From assembly GCF_016545825.1 (NCBI RefSeq), contig NC_052614.1, positions 6,714,559 through 6,778,558 of the forward strand: DNA of 64,000 nt, read 5' to 3'. Below, piece by piece: positions 49,090 to 61,238 of the stretch. Every line of letters begins with the position of its first letter. Within the stretch, counting starts at the first letter, position 1. A program made the translations under genes and the position numbers. The notes below the pieces were generated by a model. That model searched no databases and had not been told where the DNA came from. It saw only the letters and a program-made list of their open reading frames with translations. Source of the DNA: Eucalyptus grandis. Its lineage: Eukaryota > Streptophyta > Magnoliopsida > Myrtales > Myrtaceae.

Positions 49090-49118
49090 ACAAGTTGGCT
49101 TTAGTGCAAGTGGGAGAC

Positions 49119-51007
49119 TGTTGGATGTATGCCCTAAAGCTACTATGTAATAGGTACATATTAGGGATTTTAGTTGTACTATCATTATTATTCTTTAATT
49201 AATGGCAATGACGTATTTATTCATTTGTCCAATTATTTTATATTTATGAATGATTCCATAAGATTAGTTGCAACTAGACCTATTCTTGAGACGTCGAGAA
49301 TATGTGTGACAAGTTCATAGTTAGGTTGAATCTTTAAATCGTTCCTGGTCAATGGATTATTAATAATCCTATTGAGACCGGTGTGTTCATAACTTCACCA
49401 TTAAGTATTGGATACTTAAGGGAATGATGAGTCACAAGTCATTAGGTATTGTGATGTCTGAGTTAAGAACATAAGTGTTTGTATTAGATAAGTTCACTGA
49501 ACATGACGCATATGGAACGATTAGCAACATGGAAGCTTTTAGCGTGGTCAATGTCTAATTGTCCATGCTTTGATCTTGTATAAATAATCCTTAGACCTGA
49601 GGCACAGTGTTAACTTGTGTGTCGAACAACTATGGTTCACAAGTGCACGTAATGCCAGGTCGTTGATCCGTCTTTATACTCGATGGTCATAGTTTGTTCA
49701 TATATGAAGTTGCACGTGTGCGCAATATGAAATATGTCTCCTTGTTACATGCAATGTATAATAATGATGTCCTATACGATCTAATTATAACACTACATTG
49801 AAATCTTCGGCCAGGGTTGTAACTGAGAATAAATTATTTATGTCTCAAATAAAATGCATGTCAATTAGATTTATGCATATGATCGAATTGGTGATTTGAC
49901 AAATATTCTATGGTCTTTTGTTCGATTAGGACATAGTAAGACAGAAGGATTAAATTATACTGTAGTCAAAACTAACAGGTTCATTATGTTCTTTAAACAT
50001 TCACACTATCTAGGTAGCCATGACATATTGTTAGATGTCAATCATGGCTTGTAGGACCCAAAGATTAATCGTGACAATTAATTCATTTGGGAATACTAAT
50101 GTGTTAGTACAAGTCTTACTACCAACTTAGTGATGAACCTAGGGATATCACACACCATAAACAATTAGGATAACGTGTAACAAGAAAGAAATAATGTTGT
50201 AAATGTGTTTTCAATTACTGTAATTGAATTGTGTCAACTTGAAATTAAATTAAATGAGATTTAATTTAATTTATATTATAGTCACGAGCCTATCTGCATA
50301 TGATGCACATACATGCCCAAAGTGAATATATGTTAATGTATTCCAAATATACATATAAAGATTATGTTCTTTTTATTTTTTAAGGGGATTGATTAATTAT
50401 TTATTTATTCATTTAATTAATTAATTAATCAATGATATGTGCATTTCATACTAATAAAAAAAATTGAAGCTTCGTGCACATGCACGATCGTGCATGAGAG
50501 TGAGGATCAGCAACGATTGCTGATCCCACGATCAGCAACCGTTGCTGATTCATGAAGAAATTTTAAAAAGAAATGCCGCAAAAGGTTGCTACGAATAGAG
50601 AGAAAGTGGGTGTTTGTTTTGTGTCTTAGAGACGTGAGAAAGAAAAAGAATTCTCTCTAGTTCGGGCCGTGACTAAAACATCAAGGATACGGCGGATTGT
50701 CTTCACGAGATAGATAGCACGATCATAGTGGTGATTATGCGAAAATTCTCTCTTCCATTCGACGTCCATTGTTGGTGTGTCTGAACTAGAGGTCCGACGT
50801 TTGTGGGGCTTGAACTGTAGAACATTCGAACCAATTTGTTTTAAGCGCGTTTTGAGAAGTAATTCGTTTAACTCCCATTTTATATTCAAATTTTTGATTA
50901 AAACGCACGAACAACGCCTTCGGAAAATCATGTATAGAAATATATCATCTTTGTTTCCGCTGTGTTTTTGTTAATTTTACATATACATGATTCATGAAAC
51001 CCCAACG
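49119..51007 (+). repeat. 3' LTR of copia element 2
   Basis: Starts TGTTGGATGTATGCCC and ends CCCCAACG before the TAATA duplication. Matches 41741-43662 throughout. Confidence 0.9.
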
Positions 51008-51361
51008 TAATATACATGGGGATTCATTCCTTTTTTGGTCCTCTCTTGGATTCTCAAATTTGGACATGATTGAGCATTGATTCTCAACTTTTGTAGAAGG
51101 GAAAGATGTGCTGCAAATGCGGTAATTTTCTAGCACTGTGCTGACAACATATTGATTGGAGGTGTACTGTGCCAGTGAGAATGCAGAATTGGTATATTGG
51201 GGGCAGGCCTTACCTTGTTCCATGGATCCTGGGTTAGCAATTTTTCCTTTGTTTTTTTTTTTTCAATGGTGAGATGTCATAATAATCTTGGTTGATGATT
51301 TTATGATTAAAAAAAAAAAACAGTTTAAGTGCCAAAACTTGACACAATGTAATATTTAAAA
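51008..51361. other. Upstream region of neprosin pseudogene 1
   Basis: 51008-51290 matches the region upstream of paralogue 2 at 55465-55605 and 56093-56165 (TTTGGACATGAT, GGTAATTTTCTRGCA, GGATCYTGGGTT), so it is the displaced promoter side of pseudogene 1. Confidence 0.7.
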
Positions 51362-51856
51362 GGGTTAATATCTTGAAAAACCCCAAACCGGTACACTTAC
51401 GACAAATTTATCCCAAACTATTTTTTGATCATGAAAAACCCCAAACTGGTACACCTGTGACATATTTACCCCGACTAACTATAAAATATCCTAAACTGGT
51501 ACATTCCAAACTAATTTATTCAACCACAGAAAACCTCAAACTGGTAAATTTGTGACTAATATACCCTCCGCTAAATTAAATTAATACAAAAAAAATCACA
51601 AAAATTGTAAACTGTGACAAACAGAGTGTAAAATCCCAAATTGGTATACTGGTCAATTGTCACATGTCATTTAACTTTATAATTTAACAAGAAAATTTAA
51701 CTAAAACTAACGGAGGGTAAATTTGTCACAAGTGTACTAGTTTAGGGTAAATTTGTCAAAGGTATACCAGTTTGGAGTTTTTGGTGGTCAAAAAAATAAT
51801 TTGGGATAGATTTGTCACAGGTGTACCAGTTTGGGATTTTTCAGCAGTATTAACCC
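51362..51856. mobile_element. Mutator-type MITE (495 bp)
   Basis: Ends GGGTTAATA and TATTAACCC, flanked by the identical 9-mer TATTTAAAA at 51353-51361 and 51857-51865, the length expected of Mutator-like elements. The interior is built of many direct and inverted copies of a word like CCCAAACTGGTACACCTGTG. No coding sequence. Confidence 0.85.
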
Positions 51857-51865
51857 TATTTAAAA

Positions 51866-53239
51866 TATTAAAAATTAAGAAAATGATACTTAATTGTCAC
51901 TTTTTTTTTTTTTAATAGAATACCCGAGTAACGAGTCTCACGAACCCCACTTGAAATTTTATATGACAATTTTTTTATTAATATTGCTTGTCTACATGGG
52001 TCGCAAGCCATCGTAGCTGGTCAACTAAGGTCGGCCGGCCCCTAGCTTGGTGACAACAGGGAGGTGGCGGAGAGGGCTGAGCCCTCAGCCACTTGCAATC
52101 TTCATCTTCTTCCTTATTTTATTTTATTTTAATAATTTTATTTATATAAATAAATTTATTTATTTTAATTAATATTTATATTAATTATCTAGCCATGTTG
52201 GCAAAACGACATCATTTTTGCACAAATCTAAACACGTTGGTGTGCAAAACATTTCATTTTGCACTTACTTCATCGAAAAAATGCCACATATGTATTTTGG
52301 TTGGATTTTCTTGTCGTGGCACTTAATTAATCCATTTTATTCCAATTTTGGTATTTAAATGTTACATTTCTAGCTTTTGGCATTTAAATGTCCCCCAACT
52401 TTTGGCATTTAAGTGTCCCCATGCCAGGTTTTGACACTCTAGATATCCGGGATTCATTCAATTTGAATGAAGTCAAGAAGTTTTCCATCATATTACGATT
52501 GAACTAAATGAAGTTCCGTGCCATGCACAAACAAGTTGAATTTCTTATGTTGTTAATTTTGTGATATCTAGAATTAACCTTTCTGGAGTGGGCATATTGG
52601 ACTCTAATGCGTGAACCACTATAGTTTTTCTCTTGATAAGCCCACTCCTTTTCTCTTCATTCTATCTTCCTTTTTCTCCTCTTTATTTCCTTCTCCTTTC
52701 CTTTTATTAAACCGAATTCTTACTAAATTTTTTGCAAAGTACCCGTGATAAATGTTCATTACTCACTTAATAAAGACGTCAATGTTGTAATTTTAACGTT
52801 TCATTACCCAAGCAAGACCTTATCAGATATGAGTGATCTGTCTCTAAAGAAACTCTTAGTTTGAAGTAGTCTTTTACGATTGTAATTTGAGTTTGGTTAA
52901 AAGAATGCAAATGCAGCGTGGTGCCAATTGGATAACAACCTATTTTTGACAAAAGATCGGGCAGTTTTACCTATTAGAACATCGCCAACGTCAACATGAG
53001 CGTCCCAGAAGGCTGAAGTAGCCCCATTCTTACAGAAAAGATTATACCAGGAAAGTAATTGGAAAGATGTATTGAACTCGATTAACTATGCTTGTTAATC
53101 TTAGATGAGGCCCTCCAAAATCCACGGTCAACTCCCTCCAAAGTAGAGGGTCAACACCGTAGCACCCTCGCAGGCCTCAACCTCACGTCATAGCGCTCCC
53201 TCGAGGTGGTCATGAAGGTGAGGGATTTCGGCTCTGATT
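51866..53239. other. Spacer between the two neprosin loci
   Basis: 51900-52430 is AT-rich sequence with repeated TTTTGGCATTTAARTGTCC words and no gene. About 52445-52800 matches 56190-56520 upstream of paralogue 2 (shared TTGAATGAAGTCRAGAA, CTATAGTT.TTC, TTTCCTTCTCC), so it also belongs to the duplicated neprosin unit. 52800-53239 shows nothing recognisable. Confidence 0.55.
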
Positions 53240-53489
53240 TTTCAAGTGTCTGGTTCACCAAACCAAGGCTGTTGACGTAACATGTTCTCGAGAAGCCTTC
53301 CACCAGGTGCCCGCTTCCCATCTTAGGCTTCGAAGTATTCCCTTTTGTTAGCTGGGTTCACTCCTATGTGGAGGAAGCCCAATGAGTTGCAAGCTCAAAA
53401 AGAGCTTGGGCCCATATGATAAGTCATATGGAGAAATATGGTTTCTCACTATTTTTAAAAGTGTAGCCACAAAAAAGATGTAGTAACAA

Positions 53490-53690
53490 TTAACCACCGC
53501 CTGCGGTGGCCCAGTTGGATAAGGCTCCCATGATCCTTTGCGAGGAGGAGAGGAGTTCGAATCCCACTGGCTGCACTGGATCTTAAGCGCGACGTCGGGA
53601 TGGTGGGTCCTCCGCTAGCGTCGCTCTAGGGTTTGTCTGCCGGCTGTCGGCTTACGGGGTTCCCAAGGTCATAAAAAAAAAAAAAAAAAA
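53490..53690 (+). mobile_element. tRNA-derived SINE with poly(A) tail and 19-bp target duplication
   Basis: The head resembles a tRNA: A box TGGCCCAGTTGG at 53507-53518 and B box GTTCGAATC at 53555-53563, spaced as in an RNA polymerase III promoter. The body ends in a poly(A) run, and AAAAAAGATGTAGTAACAA occurs at both 53471-53489 and about 53691-53709. A functional tRNA is excluded because the arms do not pair. Confidence 0.9.
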
Positions 53691-54130
53691 AAAAAAGATG
53701 TAGTAACAAAAAAAAAAAAAAATCTGGAGGTTGGGGCAAAGTCGATTTACATCAAGCTGGCATCGAAGTTCGATTCCTAATCCGATTGAGCTAAAATTTG
53801 TCAGCATGTTCGTAGCGCAATCTTCTCGAATCTGAACAGTTTGATTTTCGTTTGAAACTCTCTATATCAGGTTTTTCATAAATTGATCAAAACCTGCGTT
53901 TTATATTCTTGAAGGCTTTGCTGCTATGTACCTCTAGTATTTGCTAGAGAAAACATTATTCATCCAATTTTTTTGATAATGAAGATTTTCGGGTGGACTC
54001 CAGTCCCGTGGTTTTTGATCTCCTCACATCAAGGAGGTTTTCCACGTAAAAATCGTCATGTTCGCATGTTTGTATTTATTTTATTCTACTATATCGATTT
54101 CTATTAAGTTTATACAAAATGAGAGATTTT

Positions 54131-54224
54131 TTTTTTTTTTTGGTACCTAGAAAATCCCGTCTGCAGCCTAGTGGTAAACCCCGGAGCGACATTAGAGGAG
54201 GACCCACCAACTCAGTGATAGGGG
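54131..54224 (-). mobile_element. 5'-truncated SINE of the same family, opposite orientation
   Basis: Read on the minus strand, GGTGGGTCCTCCTCTAATGT with CGCTCCGGGG and a poly(A) tail matches the body of the SINE at 53490-53690 (GGTGGGTCCTCCGCTAGCGT...). The tRNA-like head is missing. GAGATTTTTT on both sides may be the target duplication. Confidence 0.7.
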
Positions 54225-55605
54225 AGATTTTTTTATTCCATTGCGTTAATTCGATATTATTCGAATTGTTATCGTTCTCCCATCACCTTTGTGATCTTGG
54301 CTTTGACTCCTGCTGCCCAAGATTTTGCCGCCCCAGATGTCGCTCGGCCAAGTACCCGAAGGTCTCACCTTGGAACAAGTGCTTTGTCGTCCTGCCGTGC
54401 AATGAAACTGAGACGCGTTATAGTGGGACGGGGAAGGAATGGTAATACGCGTTATAGAAAGAAGGAACTTACTGAGCTCTCACTTCGCAGTGTTTGCACC
54501 CGTTAGGAGACCAACATATTAGAGATGAGATTATAGTTTCATTACTAATAGTTGAGGCGAAAACTCCCTTATTAAATAAACTTGCAGCATGCATTTCTGC
54601 ACGGACATGTGCTGCTCGCGCACGCATGCATGACTATATATATGCTGATGAAGAGACCAATATCGAAGGGGATTAGAATGCGAATTTACCTGTAAAATCA
54701 GGAGTGGGGTCTGGTACTGTCGAACAGGATCGCCGTATACCGAGAGAGGGCCTATGACAACCCCTAAGTACTGGTGTCGGCTCAGTTGCACGAACCCAGG
54801 ACGCTTATGATTGAAGCAGCCTGTTTTGAAGTTGTCTCTCTGGAAAAACAGACATGAAATATCTCAGTAGAGACAGGCTTCACCAGAAAAAAGATTGAAG
54901 AAACGAAGAAAAACAGCTTTTCCAAAGACTCTGTCGAAGTTTCGAGCGATGAAAATTCATGAGTACAAAGAACAAAAATCGCAATATATACTTCATTAGA
55001 TAGAGCGATCGAAGCTGGATTACCATCCAGAATATTACAAAACCTGTATATTGTGACCCTTGAGTAGGGGATGATCCAAAGCAGGCTGTTTCTCTATGTC
55101 AACACAATCAATCACATCTCCATCTTCTGTCTACAAAAACACCAAGCCAAAGCTTTATATACGGCATCCTTCATATCACAGTATCTTCACAGAAAGTATA
55201 TCAACATGAGAATGGATAAACCAATAACCTCAGTCATCTTTGATGTGCCATTGCTTTCTCCCGGAACAACCCTTCGTCCATGTACAAACGGCACGACCGA
55301 CGCACCATCGACTAGGAATAACACAAGGAACAAGATGGCGGGTTTGCTCAAGGAAGCCATGGGAATTTGCTCTTGTTCCAAGCAAGTCCCTGGAGCAAAA
55401 TGAGCAAGCCCTCTTGGAACCCTGGCTTCATTGATTACCCTCTATGAGATACCCCTCTTATAATTTACATGTGGATTCGTTCCGTCTCTGGGACCTGTCT
55501 TGGGTTCTCATATTTGGACATGATTTGCTGCGATATGGTAATTTTCTGGCAGTGCGTCGATTGCAGATTGGCGTATCAGTGAGGATGCATAATTGGTGTA
55601 TTGGG

Positions 55606-56087
55606 TGTTAAAATGTGTAATATATTTTATTATTCTAAATATGATTCCAATATTAATTCCTAATAACTACCCAATGATTTCCCTATATAAATTCCCATTA
55701 TTGCCCAATTTTATTACCCACGTGTATTAAGTGATATTTGTCCGTTATTACATTGCCATAATGGTCTTGATGGGAGATACCGTAACGTAACCAACAGAAT
55801 AAAAACGTCGGGTCGTGCTGGTTCAAACCCTAACGATACGAAAAACACACCATCAAGTTTTGTGAAGGGGATTGACCAGTAGAACAGGACGTGTGTTTTC
55901 TATATTGCAGATCCCTCGTTCTGTGTGGATCCATCAAAGATTTTGAGGTTTCCCACTTTTAGATTTCATCAATGGCCGGAGATAAGTTGATATTTATGTT
56001 TCCGCTATTCGATCCCGGATTTGTATGAATTTACCTGTTATGGACAAATCGGGATCTCCAAGTTTTGTTTATATGCAATCTCTAACA
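55606..56087. mobile_element. Solo LTR (482 bp) upstream of neprosin pseudogene 2
   Basis: Begins TGTTAAAATGTG and ends CTCTAACA, flanked by TTGGG at 55601-55605 and TTGGG at 56088-56092. Neprosin locus 1 has the empty site (near 51196-51206, TATTGGGGGCAG). Confidence 0.92.
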
Positions 56088-56092
56088 TTGGG

Positions 56093-57334
56093 GGCAGTCC
56101 TTGCCTTACCTTATCCCAAGGATCTTGGGTTGGCATTATATTTTTTGGCGAGATATCATGAGAGAATCTTCTTGAAAATTTGTTGGATCTGAATGAAGTC
56201 GAGAAAATTACTATCGCAGTCCGATTGAACCGAATAGAGTTTCTTATCGTGCATATATAAGTTAAATATCTTACGTCGTTAGTTTCGTGATCTCTAAAAC
56301 TAACCTTATTAGAACAGGTGTATTGGATTCTATCGCTTAGATCATTATAGTTCTTCCTTAATAAGCCTACTTCTTCTTTTCTCTTTACACTATTTCCCCC
56401 CCTGTGTACTTCCTTCTCCTATCCTTTTATTAAATAGATTCGTAATGAATTTCCGTAAAATACCCTCGATAATTTTTTTTTATTTACTTAATAAAGAGGT
56501 CGATGTTGTAATTTAAAGATTTCTTCTAGCTTCATTTCTTTCCCCTGATCACTCTCCCACCTTCATCTCCATGATCTCTATTCTACCTCTTTTTCTTCCT
56601 TACTTCTTCCACACATCGAAGGGTGGGCATCATTTACTGTATCTATTTTTATATCCATACGATAATTAGAAAAATAACATTTACCCCCTCCCCCACAATT
56701 TAGTTATTCAGTATAATTTTTTTAAATCGAGAAGGCATGTATACACGTATGTAACAAATATCTTTTATAACTAACTATTTTATATAATAAAATAAATCCC
56801 CATACGCCTTACTCTTTTCTCTCCGTAAAGAAAAAGAACCATTCAAAGAACCTCTTCTTGTCAAAAAGCCCGCTTTATGAACACGACCTATTTTGTTTAA
56901 GCTTTATAAAAGCGAAATATACTTTTTACTATGTCCTGAAGATTTGATGCTATTTAAATTTTAAATAATTAAGAAATATTATGTGCAAATCTACATTTCA
57001 TCAATTATATAGCAGCAATAATGTATTTTTGAAAAATTATAAGTTCTATTGAACAAAGTTTTGGTGACGTAAGTAAGCCTTTTTTTTTTTTTTTTTTTTT
57101 GCCTTTTCCTTTTCCTTTTTTTTTTTTTTTTTTTTGGGCTAGTGATATAAGCGAAATTTACCCACAAAGAGAGAACAATTAGAATTTGACAGAAAGCCCC
57201 AGAACAATTCGAATTCAACAGAAAGCCCCGACGCTTCGCCCGCTTCATTTCCAAGCACATATATTCATATCTCTAGAGAGAGAGAGAGCTCGGTTCTTGA
57301 AGCTCGAGAGGAAAGAGAGAAGAAGCGAGCGAAA
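56093..57334. other. Upstream region of DUF866 copy 2
   Basis: Up to about 56540 it is the duplicated neprosin flank. 56540-57270 is AT-rich with poly(T) at 57079-57101 and 57118-57136. A GAGAGAGAGAGAG tract at 57274-57287 just before the ATG is of the kind common in plant 5' leaders. Confidence 0.5.
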
Positions 57335-59595
57335 ATGGTGAACTACATGCTGAAGATCACCGCCGACCTCGAGAACCTCACCAACCTCCAGCCTCAGAAC
57401 GGTTGCGACGATCCCGATTTCTCCTACTTCTTCAAGGTCAGTCTCCGTCCTCCGGTTCGATTCCGCCGCTCTTCTCGCGTGAAATTTTTCCCCCGCCGAT
57501 GCGTCGCCGGAGCTCCCGATTCTCGTTCCGGTCGAGTCCTGCCGGTCATCCTCCTCCTTGCGATGATTCCGTGGCCGCTCCGAGCTGATGATTGCTCCGG
57601 TTCCGGCTGGTCATTTTCCGGATCGTTGTCGTCGAGCTTGCTTGCTTGCTCGCTCGCCTTACTCTGTGCGCATTTCGTTCTCGTCTCCGTCCGTACCTGT
57701 CTCGATGATTCTCTTGACAAGTAGTTCCTGCAGAGGTGTGCGTGTGTGCCTGAGTTAGGTTAGTCTGGCGATCACGCTTGTTGACTCTTATTAGAATCTG
57801 TGGCGAACTGAGTTATGTACCTGATTCGCCGACGTTTGGAGCTGTTGTTGTGAAATTCCGTGTCGTCTGAGGAGCTCCTGCCGTGTTTAGCTATATACGC
57901 CCTCCTAATCGAGCACCGACAATGATGATCCTTGCCATTGTAGAAATCTTTATGCCTTTCGCCGAATGAATGCGTTGGATATCTTATATTTCATTAGCGT
58001 GGAGGATAATATTTTATGGCATGAGCATGGACGAAGGGAGATGGGGTTAACTCAATCAAATCAACACATTGTCTGCATTGTAAACCGGATTTGCTCCTTC
58101 ACAGCGGTTTCAATTTTAGAACTGGAATTGTGTTTGCCTTGTTTGCTAATGATCCTGTTTTCAGTTGAGATGCGGGAGGTGTGGCGAGGTAACTCAGAAG
58201 GAAACGTGTTTGACACTGGGTGAAAGCCTTCCGATTCCTAATAGCAAGGGAACCACTCATCTTGTTCAAAAGGTAATTCCCATGTCATCCCTACACCGTG
58301 CAGAGGCCATCGTTTGTTAAATAGATTAGGGTTCTTGGCGGTTGCTTGCTCAAAGCCTCAAATGTAGTAATGCATCTATCAATTAGTTCCTACTATCAAT
58401 CTAGATAGTTTGACTACTTGACTGTCCTTGAATTAATTATAAGTGGATCTTTTAGCATTTGGCTGATTCATCTGATTTTGCTGATAATCCTCTGAATGTA
58501 TTCCTTTCCTTCACAGTGCAAGTTCTGTGAGAGGGATGGAACAGTGACAATGATCCCTGGGCAAGGTCGGCCATTGACACAGGAAGACAGCGAATCGGGG
58601 AAATATGCACCATTAATGTTATTTGACTGCAGAGGCTATGAACCTGTTGAATATTCTTTTCTTGGTCTTTGGAAGGCTGAATCTGTAAGTTCTCTTAACC
58701 GATGATTAATTGGATATGATTTTTTCTCTGTGCATTGCGTTGCTGAAGAGGTGTTTTTTCACCGTGGTCAGAGGTTATGAATGATTTATGACATCATCTA
58801 TGTGCATGTATATGTTCTTATGTTCCTATAATATGGTCTTCGAGAGCAATGTGAGAAGCACAGCTGTCTATTTCTCTTGTTCTTGGGTACATATCGTTTG
58901 CTACGACCATGTACAGTTTTGTTACAGATACCTAATTGATGTTTTTTTAATCATTTTGGAGTGTTATTCTCCATGCTTTTATCTGCAGAATTATCAGTAT
59001 CGTATCGATCTCCTTATTTGTGCTAAGCCTCATGCTTTATATGCCCAATCAGTTTTTTAACTCTGAATTGAATCAACAAATCCTGTGTCTGTCAGGTTTT
59101 AGACCATGCCGAGAGTACAATAGTTTGAATTGTATTGAGGGTGTTCCACTTTGTTTGTTCTGTTATCAATTGTGCCGGTTCTTTTACCTATGAATCCAGA
59201 TATGTTTTGAGTTTGCTTTATTCTGCGTGCATACTCTTAGGCCAATTAACAATCATATCCATTGAATCAACACGTGCCTCCCTGCCATCTGTTTTGATCT
59301 GTGGTCTCAGACTCAGTATGAGTAAAGAGCATTTGCTTATTTTCTCTCTTCCCCGGATGACATTTGAGTAGTTCTACGAATTGCTTTCAAAACATGTTTA
59401 GACGAGGGGAAAAAAATGCTTCCATCAACAGTCTGACTCATATTTTTCGCCTTTTAAATTTTCCTTTGTGCAGTTGGAGGGAACGTTATTTGAGAATATT
59501 GACTTATCAGGGGTGAGATTGCTGAGTACGACGAGAAAGGAGAATGTCCAGTCATGATATCCAATCTCCGTGCCACTTTTGATGTGACGAAATAG
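57335..59595 (+). CDS. CXXC zinc-binding protein (DUF866/UPF0587), copy 2, all four exons
   Basis: Exons 57335-57436 (MVNYMLKITADLENLTNLQP to FFK), 58165-58272 (LRCGRCGEVTQKETCLTLGE with the first CXXC), 58517-58684 (CKFCERDGTVTMIPGQGRPL, second CXXC) and 59474-59595. All introns are GT-AG. The start codon is the only ATG that opens the conserved N-terminus. Total about 166 residues, normal for the family. In the last exon one G is missing from the run after TTATCA (near 59510; copy 1 has five G), which shifts the frame and removes the conserved C-terminus. Because copy 1 is intact and the exon is otherwise identical, this is either a consensus error or a fresh lesion in this copy. The two CXXC pairs are the zinc ligands. 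Confidence 0.92.
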
Positions 59596-61238
59596 CGAGG
59601 TGCTCTCACTTTCCAATCTTGGCATCGAAGACCGCCTATTTTCTCGGAGAGGAGCAAAGAACATGCTTGTCATTAACAGGACAATGACAAAAACATCAGT
59701 GTGAATCATGTCAACTTCGCAGACACTCTGATGACAGTCTTTATGCATATAATGGTTTCCATTTGTTTGGTTTAGGATGGTGTGAATTATGAGCCCTTTG
59801 ATGCTGACGTTGGATGCCATGCCTTGCATATAAAAAAAAATTACAACTTGTGCTTGCAAAAATTTGTGCCCATTATTTCCTGAAATATTGCTCGAGGATG
59901 AAAAAATTCGGTCCTGCCATCTCCCGCGCTACACTGTCAACTTTCGTCGGTTTATTGTCATCGTTTCACGTACGTCAGATTGGGGCGTTCTTTGCAAGTG
60001 GGAGATAAAACGAGGATGAAAGAGGTCTTTTAGTGATGTCTTGCCTGATGGAGTACGGGATTACTTCCCTTGGGTCCAAATGCTAAGGGAACTAGCAATA
60101 TATCAAATTCCGATAAGTGAAACTTCGACTTTCACCAAACTTTGCGTCGAGCTTTGACTTGAACTGTGTTTCAAGCTTGGTTTTGGTTTTCTTTTTGTTG
60201 TAATTTTGCAAGTGATTTGCTTTTTTCAGCTACAGGTCTATCTTAGTTTTGGGTTTTAGCTTCAAGTCATTTATCATATATTTATATAATGATGCTTTTA
60301 CTTCTAGTTTAGATTAGGGCTAATAATTGTGGCTAATGTTGTGATTGTGAAATCGTTTCCCATCCTCAATTAATTTTGAATTCCTTCCTGAATGATAATT
60401 CATGATCACCCTTTGTAGTTCTACTCTTTTTCTGTCATCCAACCAATGCGACGACATTTTCTACATTCTAAATTTTTAACCAAGTCAGACATGCTCAACC
60501 AAAAGCAATGGTTTCCCGTAATAACCTCGTATCAAAAATCGCATCCACAAGGCTTGCTCATCTAAAAGTTGAATGACTTTGCACTGCCGAATGCACACAC
60601 TTGCATGCTAGTACTTAAAGTTGAGTGGTTGACCAATTAGGTTGGTAACCACCCGTTTTAACCTTTTTCCTGAGCATGAATTATTATGAAACTTCAGTGA
60701 TGTAAATCCGCCATTAAAAAGCATTAATGTAAAAGTAAAAAAATTTCTTCCAACCACGTCTCTCCCTTCCGTTGGCTAGCCTCTGAATTCTTGAGAATAT
60801 GAGGACAGCCCAAGTTTTTGTATGGACGAAACTCTACTTGGAATCCAACAAATCGCAAGTTATTAAATTTAGGGAAAAAAAAAAGGGACTGATGCGGAGC
60901 GGAGCTATACGAGTGCTCATCACGAATACAGAGCATGACCAAGACATCTAACTCCCTCCGGAAGGGAAACTAGCGGAACAAATTGTAAGGATGTGAGAAA
61001 GCTGAAATTTTCATTTTTAAAACGAATAAAACTGTAAAGGAAAATAATTTGCTCATTTTCCTGGTCGGTCACAGATTAGAGCGACAATTCAAGAAAATAT
61101 GCAGTAGCGTGATTATAAGCACCGTTCACTCCGGCACTACTAATCTGACGAGAGAAATTCCCTTGAGGCTGATTCAAAATCGGAACTCGTCCCCGCATTC
61201 GTGGGGAGGGGAGTGACACACTAGGGTTCTGAAGGAAC
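59596..61238. other. Intergenic spacer, second copy
   Basis: Duplicate of 1293-2935, with no gene seen. Confidence 0.6.

Larger units (their letters stand above)
41741..51007 (+). mobile_element. Ty1/copia element 2 (9.27 kb) with 1.9-kb LTRs
   Basis: LTRs 41741-43662 and 49119-51007 differ at about one base in ten over the first 200 bases. Target duplication TAATT (41736-41740) and TAATA (51008-51012). Primer-binding site TGGTATTAGAGCC at 43664-43676; polypurine tract near 49106 (CAAGTGGGAGAC). Neprosin paralogue 2 preserves the empty site near 55459-55470, which confirms the ends. It inserted about 100 bp upstream of the start codon of neprosin pseudogene 1. Confidence 0.92.
53347..54285. 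mobile_element. Solo LTR (939 bp) inside neprosin pseudogene 2, carrying two SINEs
   Basis: Starts TGTTAGCTGGGTTCAC and ends TTCTCCCATCA, flanked by the identical 5-mer CCTTT at 53342-53346 and 54286-54290. In pseudogene 1 the same site is empty (near 18485), which confirms the ends. The start phrase is typical of plant copia LTRs. Confidence 0.88.
53240..55358 (-). pseudogene. Neprosin-family (DUF239) pseudogene 2
   Basis: Minus strand. ATG at 55356-55358 starts a signal peptide (MASLSKPAILFLVLFLVDGA, then FVHGRRVVPGE). Exon 55044-55130 encodes the activation motif [20 protein letters not shown]. The central exons seen in copy 1 (40370-41230) are missing: sequence passes straight from about 55040 to the equivalent of the copy 1 intron at 54960. 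Then 54690-54800 encodes VQLSRHQYLGVVIGPLSVYG, and 53250-53335 the C-terminal PKMGSGHLVEGFSRTCYVNS. A solo LTR (53347-54285) separates the last two blocks. The copy is therefore dead by deletion and insertion. It and pseudogene 1 form a tandem pair in the same orientation. Confidence 0.82.

Noticed and set aside
53500..53575. Possible tRNA gene (good A and B boxes)
   Set aside because: The acceptor and other arms do not pair, and the sequence continues into a SINE body with poly(A) and a target duplication.
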